In this document: positions 41,385 through 53,600 of the stretch, one piece after another
Numbering within the stretch: position 1 is the stretch's first letter
How the letters are laid out: every line of letters begins with the position of its first letter
DNA from: Doris montereyensis
Lineage: Eukaryota; Mollusca; Gastropoda; Nudibranchia; Dorididae
DNA length: 64,000 bases
Reading direction: 5' to 3'
Assembly: GCA_037039925.1 (NCBI GenBank)
Contig: JAXRKP010000990.1
Coordinates: forward strand, 2,501 to 66,500
Program-made: the position numbers and the translations under genes
Notes under the pieces: generated by a model
Told to the model about the DNA's origin: nothing
The model's database searches: none
What the model saw: only the letters and a program-made list of their open reading frames with translations

Positions 41385-41935
41385 AAGTCTCTCTGAATTG
41401 TGTCGTGGAAATGTTCGTACCATGTTGTATGAAGCAGGAAAAACTGCACAGATAACCAAGGAAATGCGGAGGAACCAGTTGCACATACTTGGGATCAGCG
41501 AAACCCAATGGATACAATCCGGACAGAAACATTTCAGGACAGGAGAAATTATTCTCTATTCTGAAATGAAGATAGCGGATTACATACAGAAGGTATAGCA
41601 ATCATTGTGAGCAGAAGGGCATTTAAGACACACAGAGGTCAAATCAAAGATGCCTTCTACAGCCGGCTGTAAAACATAATTGAGAAACTGCCAAAGAGAT
41701 GTCAATATTGTCGGGGGAGATGCAAATGCTAAGATAGGCGCCAATAACACAAGTTACGATGAAGCGGGAGGTCATGGTGTTCGAGAAATGAATGACAATA
41801 GTGAAAGATTTGCAATACTGTGTTCTTTTAACAGCTTGATCCTTGAAGACACAGTTTTCCCACACTAGAGAATCCACAAAGCAACTTAAGTATCCCCAGA
41901 TGGAAACACAATCGTAATCTGCAATCATAATTCAT
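41385..41935 (+). mobile_element. LINE endonuclease-domain fragment
   Basis: Plus strand reads GNVRTMLYEAGKTAQITKEM, LHILGISETQWIQSGQ (the GISETxW motif of the apurinic-type endonuclease) and TGEIILYSEM. After a shift it reads DVNIVGGDANAKIGANN (the GDxNAK motif), MNDNSERFAILCSFNSL and a stop before RIHKAT. These are hallmarks of the non-LTR retrotransposon endonuclease often annotated as craniofacial development protein 2-like. Several disruptions; it ends at the Tigger copy. Confidence 0.85.
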
Positions 41936-41949
41936 CTTCTTAGTAAACC

Positions 41950-42930
41950 AAAATTCTGATTTAACAACAATGCCTCAATCTAACATTGATCTGCACCAAA
42001 GTCGAAATCGTCAGAGAGTTTGGTGGAAATCGCAAGCGAACTTGAGTGCCCTTGCCATAAGATAGGGGGTGGACCAATCCATGATTTCCAGGCTATTCAT
42101 GCAGAAAGGGAAGCTCCTCGAGTTGGCCATAGATGGAAATTTATCAAGAAAATTAAAAAGCAATTTTCAAGATAAAGATGTGTATCACGCTCTATTTATT
42201 TGGTTCAAGCAGAAGGCAGATCCCCAGAGAAGAATAAATCTATGTATTCTCAAGGTAACGGGATTGAGTTAGCACAGGATTTAGGGCATAATTTTGAACC
42301 GTCAGATAGCTGGCTAAATCGTTTCAAGGAACGTCACAGTTTGAAATTCAAGAAGGAATATGGAAAGAAGCAGGTGAGTGACTCGGCAGCAAGTCAAGAC
42401 TTTCATTTCAGGAGAATATTCTTCCACAATTGCTTCCAGAATATGAAAAAAATCAACATATTCAACGCTGATGAAACAGCAGTCTATTCTAAAGGGCTTC
42501 CTGATCGCGGCTACGTTGAAGAAAGAGAGAGTCTATCCGGTGGGAAGAATGCTATAGAGCGGATCACCGCTTTAACATGGCTGGGACCAAGAAGGAAAAG
42601 CAGCTGCTGATCGGGAAATCAAACGCCTCCGGTACTTCCCGAGAAATTTGGCCACGCTTCTAGTTGCCTATTTCAATTCGGCCAATGCATGGATGACACA
42701 GGACATATTTACCTCTTACATGACGGAATAAACCCAACGCATACGGGGTCAAAATCAAAAGATTCTGCTATTGCACGACAACTGCTCTGCCCACCCCACC
42801 GACCTGGATTTCAGCAACAGCAACATACACTTCTTGCCTCCTTACATGACATGCCTGATACAGCCAATGGACATGGGGATCACAAGAAACCTAAAGGGAC
42901 ACTATAGATCATTCAAGAATGCTAGAGTTA
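41950..42930 (+). pseudogene. Tigger/pogo-type transposase pseudogene
   Basis: Ordered pieces in shifting frames: TKVEIVREFGGNRKRT and VDQSMISRLFMQKGKLLE (helix-turn-helix), VYHALFIWFKQ, GHNFEPSDSWLNRFKERHSL (CENP-B-type DNA-binding domain), IFNADETAVYSKGLPDRGY (first catalytic Asp), RITALTWL, then in another frame ILLLHDNCSAHPTDLDF (second catalytic Asp), TCLIQPMDMGITRNLKGHYR. The last acidic residue is lost where the copy breaks off at about 42930, next to the hammerhead element. At least four frameshifts; not functional. Confidence 0.88.
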
Positions 42931-43470
42931 GCCGGTGAACCTTGACTTCGCCAAAATGCATGTTCGCCAAAATGCATGATTTTTGCATTTTGCCGGATAC
43001 TTCTATACTTCCTAATCCATTTATTCCTTCTCTCTAGTCTTCTTCACTTCTTGTTTCCCGTACTCACACATCTCTGTCTTTCTTTCCTTCTTTCTTTCTC
43101 TCTCTCTCTTTCGCCTTTTATCATAAACTTATTTTAATATTTTTATTTCATTTTATTTACTCTAGATCTGAACCGTCCATTCTCAGTTCTCCCCCTTTGT
43201 ATTCTTTATTTTTCCTCCTCTCATTCTTATTATCACTATCTTTTTCTTTCTTTCTTCCTCCTTTCTGTTTTTCTTCAGACATCATACTATGTGATGCCTT
43301 AATAATAATTAGTGTTCAGATCTAAATTAGTAAATTCTATATATTTCTTGTTTGTTATCTAACAAATGGTTATACCGGAAACGTCACATGTTTGTTCAGT
43401 CTTTATAGGTGGAGTTGTAATTTATTGCCGTTTTTCATGTTCACTCTATTGGGGATCCTTTGTATTATCT
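42931..43470 (+). mobile_element. Hammerhead-bearing dispersed element
   Basis: Pyrimidine-rich body (TCTAGATCTGAACC, CTTTTTCTTTCTTTC) followed by ATCTAAAT, TTTCTTGTTTGTTATCT and GTTGTAATTTATTGCC. It matches 63.5-63.84 kb over its length and the arms at 36.7-36.9 kb. It truncates or abuts the Tigger copy. Confidence 0.7.
43351..43394 (+). ncRNA. Hammerhead-ribozyme-like motif, copy C
   Basis: CTAACAA, a GGTTATACC stem, GGAAA and CGTCAC. The GAAA box and cleavage triplet survive but CTGANGA is damaged at two positions; likely inactive. Confidence 0.5.
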
Positions 43471-43582
43471 AGAATTAGTAACAAGACAAGTTTCATTATA
43501 AGCTTTTCATAAATTAGAAGAAGAAAAAAAAGCAAAAGAAATGAAGAGAAGCTTCCATCAGTTCAGTCTGAAAATATTGAGT

Positions 43583-44641
43583 TTAGCATCTGTCATTTTC
43601 CCTTTGTGTCTGAGGCTCATCACTAAGGAAGGTCTCTTGACAGCTAGGTTCAATGTTAGCACTATCATCACTTTCCACGTTGCGCCCATATTTCTTATTA
43701 AGATAACATCTTGAAAAGGCAAGAAGTACAACAAATAGTAAAGCAAAGAGGAGTGTCTCGCCCAAAGAAGATAGGCAAACCACATGTTGCTAACGCTTTC
43801 CATTAAGTATCCTAAAATTAAAGGATTAACCATCGTGCCGAGGGAAGAAGACACAAGAATAGCTGATGATATGGGGCCACTGATTTTAATAAATTCTGCC
43901 TCAGTCCATGACAATCCAGCAGGAAAAACAGCGCTCATACTTAAACCAGCCAGAGCTGAAAATGCGATAAGAGCGTTGACAACGGCAAAGTGGGCGCTGA
44001 TGAAGAAAGAAGTATAGCTTACAACCATGAGACTTGTGCACATCATCAGCAACTGTAGTGAGGAAAATATTCTACATAAAAATACCATTAAAAATCTTGC
44101 TGATGCAAACGAAGCCCAGTAGATGGCAGTAACAAAAGCACCTTTAGATTTGGAGACAGAATCATATTCCTTAACCAGAAACGTCATGAGAAAAGAAGCA
44201 AACGTGTCTTCGACGCAACAGTATACATGATAGAACAAGCATATCAACATCAAAGTGAAAAGCATTGCTTTTCTAGGCAATTTTCTTTGGTTCCTATGAC
44301 TGTCTGTTTTGTCTTTCTCCTTCCTTTGTTTACGGGCATCACTAAAATATATAAATACAAAAGGAATGGCAAAAACAATAGCCAATAAACAACTGATCAA
44401 AACGCATACTTTACATCTGTTTCTCTAGGTCGGTCTGGGGCAGAAGTGGATACATTATAAAGTGATGTAACATTTGTAATAGATTCACTTGCTGAAGTAT
44501 CATCTTTGTTGAATTTAGGTGCCAGAAACGGTTCTGAATAGAGAGGGGACAAAACTCCTCCAAACGCAAAGCAAAAATGTAGAAACTGCATCAATCCTTC
44601 ACCTTTTGTTCCCCACAGCTCAATATGTAAAGTATTACCAG
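43583..44641 (-). CDS. MFSD4B-like: Transporter last exon
   Basis: Acceptor TTCTTTGCAG, then (A)GNTLHIELWGTKGEG, a loop, DVKYAF, a shift at the A4 run 44399-44402, ISCLLAIVFAIPFVFIYFS and further helices to SNMWFAYL. A second shift near 43761-43766 leads to GETLLFALLFVVLLAFSRCY, a hydrophilic tail and a stop at 43583-43585. 1059 nt plus two missing bases equals the length the exon phase requires. Confidence 0.88.
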
Positions 44642-47600
44642 CTGCAAAGAAATGATACAAAAGAATTAATGTATATATTGTCAGTTGCATGACACAAATG
44701 CCTAAGTCAGATTTGGGCGTGCTGAGAAAACAAAAAAACCAAACAACTTCCTAAACAGTTAACAGTTTCATTCTCAAAGATTTTGACTACAAATTATGTT
44801 AACACAGTTGAACTCGAAAGTAGCGAGATCACCGGGACTGTCCACAAAACCTCGCTAAATCCCAGTGCTTGCTATCATAGCTATGTACACATATGCAAAT
44901 CATGTTAGTGTCAGTTAAGAAGACAGACAACAGTCATTGGAACAGTACAATAGAAATCAGCTAAAAGACCTAGTCCATCTGCCTACAATTGCACAGGCAC
45001 ATCCTATTGATCGAAAAAAAATCGAGAAAATTTGTCAACCATCGGCAGGGCTCTAACCCATTACCTTTCGGTTGAGAAGCCAACACCTAGCCTCTGGACT
45101 ACCGAGTCCCCCACATGCCAAGACATCACCTCCTTCCCTTCCCCCTGTTTTTCATTCCTTTCACCGTGCTGTCATCTCCTGGTTCTTACCGACTAGTTTG
45201 ATCCAAAGGACTTGAAATTGTCGATACCTGACATGTGGAGACGGAATGAAAGTGAGAATGACAGAGATGCCATTAGTCTAGACGACCTCCCCTCCCCTCG
45301 TGATCATCAATTTGTACATTGCAGTGTCACAACATGCTTCGTGTACAAGCAAGCCCACTGACAAGCCATACTGTATGACGACATCTGACCAGATCTAGTC
45401 ATTTTTGTCACCGTACGTGTGGGCTTTAAATTTTTACAAAATTTTACAGTAACATTAGACTTAGATGAGAAGAGGATCTCGTTAAATCTGAGTGGGCCAT
45501 CTTTTTTATCTCACTATCAACGAGGCATTTTTATTGACTTAAAAAAAGGGGGATAACAGAGATTTCCATTGATTGCGCTATTCCCGAGTGCTCATTATTT
45601 CCCAGTTTACTACTTTCGAGGTCCACTGTATGTGCATAGCCAAGACAAACTTATTCACCCAGTTACGGTTTTAAACACTGAGAAATAGTAGCATTCAAGA
45701 ACTCCTGCCTTAACGTGGGCATTCCTCATTCTATTTGAAATGACTTAGGCGTTTATGTTATACACAATGTATATGTCAACCGTGAAAGTCGCAAACCATG
45801 AAAGCCTAAAATTACTAACACTAACACCTTTTCCCCCATATTTTTAGTATTATTCGTCTAGTTAGGATTTTGTGGCACAAGAACCAATAGAAACCTGTAT
45901 ATTAACCATATGAGCAATCCGGGTATCTCTGTGAAAATAGATTAAAATGTGTAGCATCTTTTCCTTTGGTTGCCTCAAAACATCCAAAATTGGACTTACA
46001 CGGTTTGTGACTTTCACCATTGATATATCAAACAAAAAGGGATAAAATGGGTTTCTATTACTTGTTGTGCCACGGAATCCTAACTAGACGAAGCATAGGG
46101 GCTTACTAATGTTAGAAGAGCGGGAAAAAGGATGTTACCAATTTCAGACTTCCATGGTTTGATACTTTCACCGTCGATATTTATATATGTATACAATCAA
46201 ATACATAACACAGACTGCCTGAATATTTGTTGTCTTTATTTGTCACCCAGTTCATACTAAGACAGACAGACACAGACAGAGAGAGGGAAAGAGATGGAGA
46301 GGGGGAGAGAGGGGAAGGCGGAGAGGGAGAGGGAGGGAGAGAGAGAAAGAGACAGACAGAAAGACAGACACAGACAAAGACAGAGAGAGAAAAACAGGAG
46401 GGGGTTGAGGGAGAAAAGTTGAAAAAGGAGAATGGGGGTGGGGACGGGTGACAGACAGACACAGACAGAGAGAGGGAGAGAGAGAGAGAGAGAGAGAGAG
46501 GGAGAAGGGGAAAGAGGGAGAGACAGACAGACAGACAGAGAAAGACAGACACAGACATACATAGAGAAGAACGGGAGGGGTTGGAGGAGAATAGTTGAAA
46601 AAGTGAGAATGACCTTCAATTGTGCAAATTTTGATATTTACTTCTCATAAAATAAAGTGTTTAGAAATAAAAACTTCAGTATTAGACTAATTTAGACACT
46701 TCCTTAGTTGCCTCTCCCAATAATGTCCCATTATATGTTAATGTATGAACATGTATATAATTCAGAGCCTGTATAAAACTTGGTAGCTCTTATTCCTGCT
46801 GTATGGCAGAAATATAAGCGGATACTATTCCTGCCGATTACTTATATTTTATTGAACTTTGTCTCTTTTCATTTATCCTCGTTTAATTCTTCAAATACAA
46901 AAATATTTCCAAGTAATAAAATTGTGCATACACACAAAGAGACACACATAGCCAGTCACAGCACAGTTCATTAGAAGAAAGTATTACCCGTGTCAACAGC
47001 TCCACCAAAGTAGCCAGTCAGGAAACGATTAAAGATCATTACCTCATAAATACTACACAATGGAGCTGTGCCAATGGCAATCCCAAATGCTAGGGTGGTA
47101 AAAAGCATTAACAAATAAGGTTTGAGCTGTAAAAGAGAAGGTAAGACAAGAATCTATTAACAGGCTTGTTTATAAAAACTAATATAAGACTAAGAAATTC
47201 ACAACTTATGCAAATGAAACTTTGTAAATAAATGTTTTTTATGAATGGGTTTTTTAATTATTTTCATTGTATTTGAATGGTTTCATCAAACACATGGTTT
47301 TGACTTGTTTCAACTTTTTTTACAGAAATGTTGAGTTAAAAATTGTTTTGTTTTTTTTACTAGTTGCGTGACTTTCATTGTTCTGGGAATTATATCAAAT
47401 AAAACTTGCATTTACCAAAATGTATAAAACTGAAGTTTATTGCGTGAAAATTGTATGGTTATTGGCCGCATTGATGAAAATCTATTAACATGTATATGGG
47501 TTCCCATATCTTTAAACATACTGTACTTTGCAATTGCACTGCATTTCATCATGTTACAACCCTTACTTAGTAATTGATGAATACAAATGAGAGAGATGAA

Positions 47601-50600
47601 ATATACCAGAGCTAGGCCATATATATACACAAAATTCAAAAACGTTTAGTCCGAAACTTACGTTAGTCTGAATCATTTGCCAAGCTCCGATTTTTTCTTT
47701 AGTCATTTCCCCCTGTAATTCAAAATTTCCTTCCAGTTCTTTCCAAAATTTATCTCTAGTCCGAAACAATTTGTATTCCCCACACAGCCAATTTTTCGGA
47801 TAAAGTAAGACCCAAACCTAGAACTTTCTAGAACTAAAGAAAGGAAAACAAAGCAACCGTATGTCCCTAGACTGTCCACTAGGTTTTTAAGAGCCTACAG
47901 TACAATGTAATACTCATTTATGCTGATGAAGAAGAGCAGTATGTGCTGTGTGTACCTATAACTATAAGCTTTTGATTAGTGCCTGTGTGTTTGTAAACAT
48001 GTGTAACATTGGCGTTGGACCAATGACTCACACAGTCAATAAATGTCTTCACTATCATTCTCGACCACAACTAACATCCATGGAGGCGTTGTAGTGAAAC
48101 CGTAGTGTTGTGAGCTTGTAATCACAATGACTTTGGTTCAAACCCTACGGCTGGCACAGGTGGGTCTTTTCACAATATTGTACACTTAGGCAAGGTACTT
48201 CACTCTACTTTCCTCACTTGGGTCAGGTGTGAATGAGTTCCTAGCAATAGGTAGAGAAAGGTCTTGTCAAGAGTGTTCGTAGGAAGAGCCTAACAGGCTG
48301 CTGTACTGTATGTTCCCTGAGAGTTGAGGACTTCAAATGAAATGGCCTGCTGGGAGATAAATGATGTAGTCGGTGGGGTGAGCTTGCATTTGGGCGGGGA
48401 TACGGACTGCAAAGCCATCTTTAACTGTTTCCACTCCAATCTCTCTTTTATCTCTCTACCTTTATTAGCTAGTGATGGCCCAGTCAATCAGCATCATATC
48501 TTTCACCATGCCCCCTCCCCAACCCTCCTCCTTCCGTCTTGCTCACATCACTACCTTCTTTTCTTATCTACTCAGATAAATGTGATGTGTAGACAAATAA
48601 TCGCATGCATAAATGCATAGTATATACCATATTTGTCATGTACGTTGTTTCCCATGTGTGCTATGTTGGCCTAGACGTTACACAACTCACATTTGCCACT
48701 ATTACTATCAATTTAGGTACCACAAACTGAATTTTTGTTTTGCTCTGAATAAGAAAACAATACAACGTTCAAACAGATCTTGATAAAACATGAAGAACAA
48801 ACTTTATTTCAACAAAATCGTTCAAGAAATAACAAAGATATGAATTTTCAAAGTTTATAGCGGCCTAATTACTTTTCGGCCAATCTTCAAATAACATTTG
48901 GGGGCATTTTTAGAGTGAAATAAAAATATCCAGAAAAAACATAATCAATATTTAAGCACATATTCCATAATTTAGACAAAAGTTGCTTCACAGAAATGAA
49001 AATAAGACCCTTTATCATCAATACGGACTTAGATATAACATCAGCAAATCGCAATAAAATAATCAGGACTTAAAAGAAAAAAAAAGAACTTTAAATTTAA
49101 AGCGAAAAAAATGGCCAAAATGCAAGTTTGCATTCACAATTTTTTTTTTAAGATATCTGACAAGACTGTAATTGTGTGAATGTATGAAAAGGAAGCTGTA
49201 GTGTGTGCCTCATTTTGCTTAAAAGTTTGCACCATGACTTTCCCTGTTATTAGCTATTACAGAGATGCTCAAATTCAAACATGGCTACTTTCGGACAAAT
49301 GACAGAAAACCTTGGGTAAAGTAATCACTAAAATGTTAATAAATCATGAACTAACAGAGTTATAAAGTTGAAACATGCATCAAATGGAAAGGAAATTAGA
49401 GCTCTATACAATAAATTATTGATCTAAATTGCACGAGGGCTAATAATTTGACATGGGCCACAGAAAACAATGTGCAAAAAATTACAAAAATCTCAAAATG
49501 AAATATTGATCGAGAACCAGCCAAGTTAGGAAAGTGAAACATATATCAAATTAAATTTAAATTGTAGCTTTACCGTTGTAAGAGTATGCAACCACATTTA
49601 ATATCCATATAAAATGCTCAAGAGCTTATCTCAAGTAGCATATCAAGAAAAATGCAGAAGAAAAAAAAGATGAAAAGATGACCTAAAAGTAGGCTATGAA
49701 AAGTTTATTAATAAAAGGAAGGCCAATGAAGAAAGTGAGCATACTATTATACAGCAATGTGATAATTACATCAAATTGTTCAAATTTGCCAGATTTATTA
49801 ACGCTTTTTTTTTAAAAAATAAGTAGGAACATAAACCACTTACTTATAAAAAATACCTTAATTTACAATTACATTCTATCACTACGACTTTTTGATACAG
49901 CTTGGTGCTGACAAGGTTTCAAAACCTAATTGTTCACTTAAATTAATTGATCATACAAAGTACTTAGATAACCAGTTAAACCTATAGCTTTTTCTAAGAT
50001 AAGCTTTCTGTATTTAATGTGATTTTCGATTTTTGGCAGTGCATTGGGTTTTGAAGCAAGTCCATCGCGTTCCTCTTTTGTACAGCTCAGACCTCCATGA
50101 GATATTACTGATCCAAGAACTATGTTTCTTTCTTCCATTTTATCTATTTCTTTTCTTTCTTCTTTTTCATGTTGTCTACAATATTTAGTTTAACTTTCTC
50201 TCTCTCCATTTGCTCTCTTTTTCTGCTACAGGATTTCCACAATGAGGCATTTATCCTTGCATTTGTAATCAATTCTTTTTGCTTGACTTTATTTTATGTC
50301 CCTAGCCAACATGTAATTTTGTTTCTTTTTAACATCTTCAAAGTTGTTCTCAGATGGAGAGGCCTTCGTTCGTAGATATTAAAATCTAAATCTCCAATTA
50401 TTCTTTCTCCGGTAAGATTAGTTAGGAACTGATAAAGAAAGAAAGAAGAATAGTTATTAAAGGGTTTGAATTTAAAATTTCCATTGTTTGTTCATCAATG
50501 TCATCACCATATACACCTCCTGCTAGGAAATCTGCAACCTGTCACTCAGACTAAATTGGCTTGATTGGACATTTCCTTGAAAGACATCTGCAACAAATTT

Positions 50601-53600
50601 TGTTGACAGTTGGGGGAAGAAATAAAATTTGATAATACATCTCCATCATTTATCATAAAACTGTCTCCAAATGTAGACGTTAAACCATCAAAATTAAAAT
50701 CAGAGCTCCATTGGTTCAGTGCTCCTCTCATATTCCTTACATAAGATGGAAATTGACCATATGAAACATCGTCTTTCATTAATTGCCAATAAGGACCTGT
50801 GGGGTATTTATGAAATAAAGCTATTGAAGTAATGAGAGAAAGTACACGATCATCTTTCAGGTCCTTCAAAGGGCCTTGGGATTTCAAATTACTATGTGAA
50901 ACAGTCTGATAAAAAAAGTCATAATATCTTTAAATTGAAATATAAGAGCAAGGGCATTTTCAAAACAATTATTGAACCTGTTTTTGTAAAACTTGTAAAT
51001 TTTGATTTCATATTCTTCGTATTACAGAAAGCCAACTATTCTTCCCTGCAACCACACTTCTCATCCCCCCTCGGCCCCAAAACATCGGAAGCAGTTCTTA
51101 TTGCTCTTTTTGCAGCACATTCTTTATTATTTGAAAATCTGTTGAAGAGTGGATCAAGATCCCTCCCAATTTCCCTGTAGCTTATACAACATCAATTAGG
51201 GCTTTCTCTGTTGATGTTACAAAACCCAAAAGAAAGTGAATATCGCAGAAAAAAAACAGAGTTGAACATTCATCTCCTACAAAAAAACAAAAAATTTGTG
51301 ATCAGACAGCTTTTTATTAAATTATTTCATGACTGCCGCTCGGTCTGACATTGGAGGCATTTCATGTTTCTTATAAAATGTCTAAAAATATCATCTTTAA
51401 AATCTACCTTTTGAGGTGTCAACATTATAATATATGACACTTAAAGCGTCCAAAATTTCTATTGTTTTTTCTAACAAAGTGTCAGAATCATCAGCTGCTA
51501 CTTCAGTGTGTCCTAATGAAAAGAATAACTTGTTGTCCAATACTATGTGCCTTTCTAAATAATGCTTTTTTTTACAACAGGTTACGTTTGTTGCAAATGT
51601 GAAATGTCTACTGTTTTTAATCTTTTCAACAACAAGGTATTGGGCAACAATTGAGACTTCACTTCCAAATTTAAAATTGAAGAAACACATGGCAGCTGTT
51701 CAGTCAAAAAACGTGCATTAAATAAATGTTTACTGACGACTTGCATAACTGGATTGCAGTTTTGTGCAGCAACATTTCCTTCGCCCATTAAGGCCATATA
51801 CAGGCCATGTACAGAAGTCATTTTACTTCTCTGAACACGATTTCTCTTTCAAGGTCAGTGGCTTTTAACAAATCTGATGTCAGGATGACTTTTCTAAATA
51901 TTGTTTTCTTAGTTTAATCTTCATCGTTTGCTCTGACTTGGATTGTCTTTTTAGATCTTTTATTTTCTGGTGTTTATCCTCTAGGTCCTCATTTACAGAG
52001 TTTTTTTTAACTTACATCTTCTTTCAACTTCTGCTTTTCTCTCTTTTGACGTTGGATATGTTTCTTTAATTCTGCAAGAAAAGCAGATTTTTTTCTCCTT
52101 TTGCTGCTTTTGATTTTTTAAATAAAATTTTAGTCTTTTCACCATCTTTGCATTGCCTTCTAGTAATTTAAACTTGCTTTTTACTTCATGCAGTTCAGAA
52201 GTTACTGATTCCAGGAGTGTTTTGTACTCGTCAGCCAGGCAGATTTTTATTCTATTATATTAAGTTGAGAATTCAGTTTTTGACACCCGTCACATGGCTG
52301 AGGTACAGCTGGTGCTTCTACTTAAACTTATTGATTTTGCATTCAAAGATACTTCAAGCTCAGCTGATTTCTTCCTAGCCTTTAAATCTTTAATTTTTTC
52401 AGAATCACTGAAATGTTTTGTCTGATTTGATTTTCGCTGTATGATGGACAAAATGTCATCATCCATTTATTAACAAATGCCTGTGGCAATTTTTCCTTAT
52501 TTCTAAACGATTCTAAACAAGACAGAACACCATTCGAAACATCAAAATTTGACCCAAATACAGGGGTAAATACTTCCCTACTCGGGAGGATATTTTCCGT
52601 GAGACCTAGTCTTGAAAGAGCTTCTGATAAGGAGTCCAAGACAAGGACTGACAGCAAGTTTGGCTTGATCCTTCCATCTGCTGACTAGAGAAGGCACTCT
52701 ATCCTTCTTGTCATGTTGACAGCATTATCAGGAAATAACTTACAAAACCATGACGTGACCTGCAAAAGTATTCAAATATAAAATAGAAATCAAACAATGT
52801 TTGTTTGAGATTTAATGAAGTACAGTACCGGTACTATTAGTTTACTTGCAGAATTGTTTTCTTCATGACTAGGAAAACCGGTCTCCACGACCCTCCTCTT
52901 CTCAGACAAGATACTCACATCTATTTCAATTTAAACATCGAGCAGTGTTAATAATATATAAGAGAAATATTCAAAGTTAGTTATAGGGTTATATTGGCAG
53001 AACGTCAGACCATTACAATATGCATCATATACTCCCAGACACTATGCAAAGGGATCTTGCACCTGCTTCCATCTACACAAAATTCCCTTACCATATCCCA
53101 TGATGCATTGCTTTCACTCTTCAGGCAGTAAAGTTGAAGCAGAATCTTATTTGTTGGGATGTTCAGTTTGGGGGTTGAAGGTCTTCCACGGCCAGTTTTG
53201 ATGAAATGTTGGCCAGTAACTTGTATCCTGGACTGTCCTCTGTAAATTAAACAAAAATAGACCCATACAGTTCTTAAAACTGTAATTCATTCAATACATA
53301 ATTTCATAATAATCTGATGTACTTTGAATTTAACATTAAAGATGTCGCACTTGCGGCCATGTTCGAAATTTTCAAATTATCAAGAGGTCGGTTTCTATTT
53401 CACTAAAATAAACTATTTTACAGCAGCACTGTATTAGTTTCGTTGGAAATTAGATTAAAACATGTAAAAACTGCAAATGAACGGCTACAGTTAAAAGAAA
53501 GAAACATGCTATTTAATTAGATTTGTGTCAGAAGTTGCGAATCGAAGAGAAAGATTTACGGCTGTTCCTTCCATTAACAACCTCCCTCTGATACAGTTGG

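Noticed and set aside
47563..47769. Minus-strand open frame with possible exon (EMTKEKIGAWQMIQTN) between ACAG and GTAAGT
   Set aside because: It would not fit between transporter exons, which already join in phase, and the acceptor tract is weak. A separate small exon cannot be excluded.
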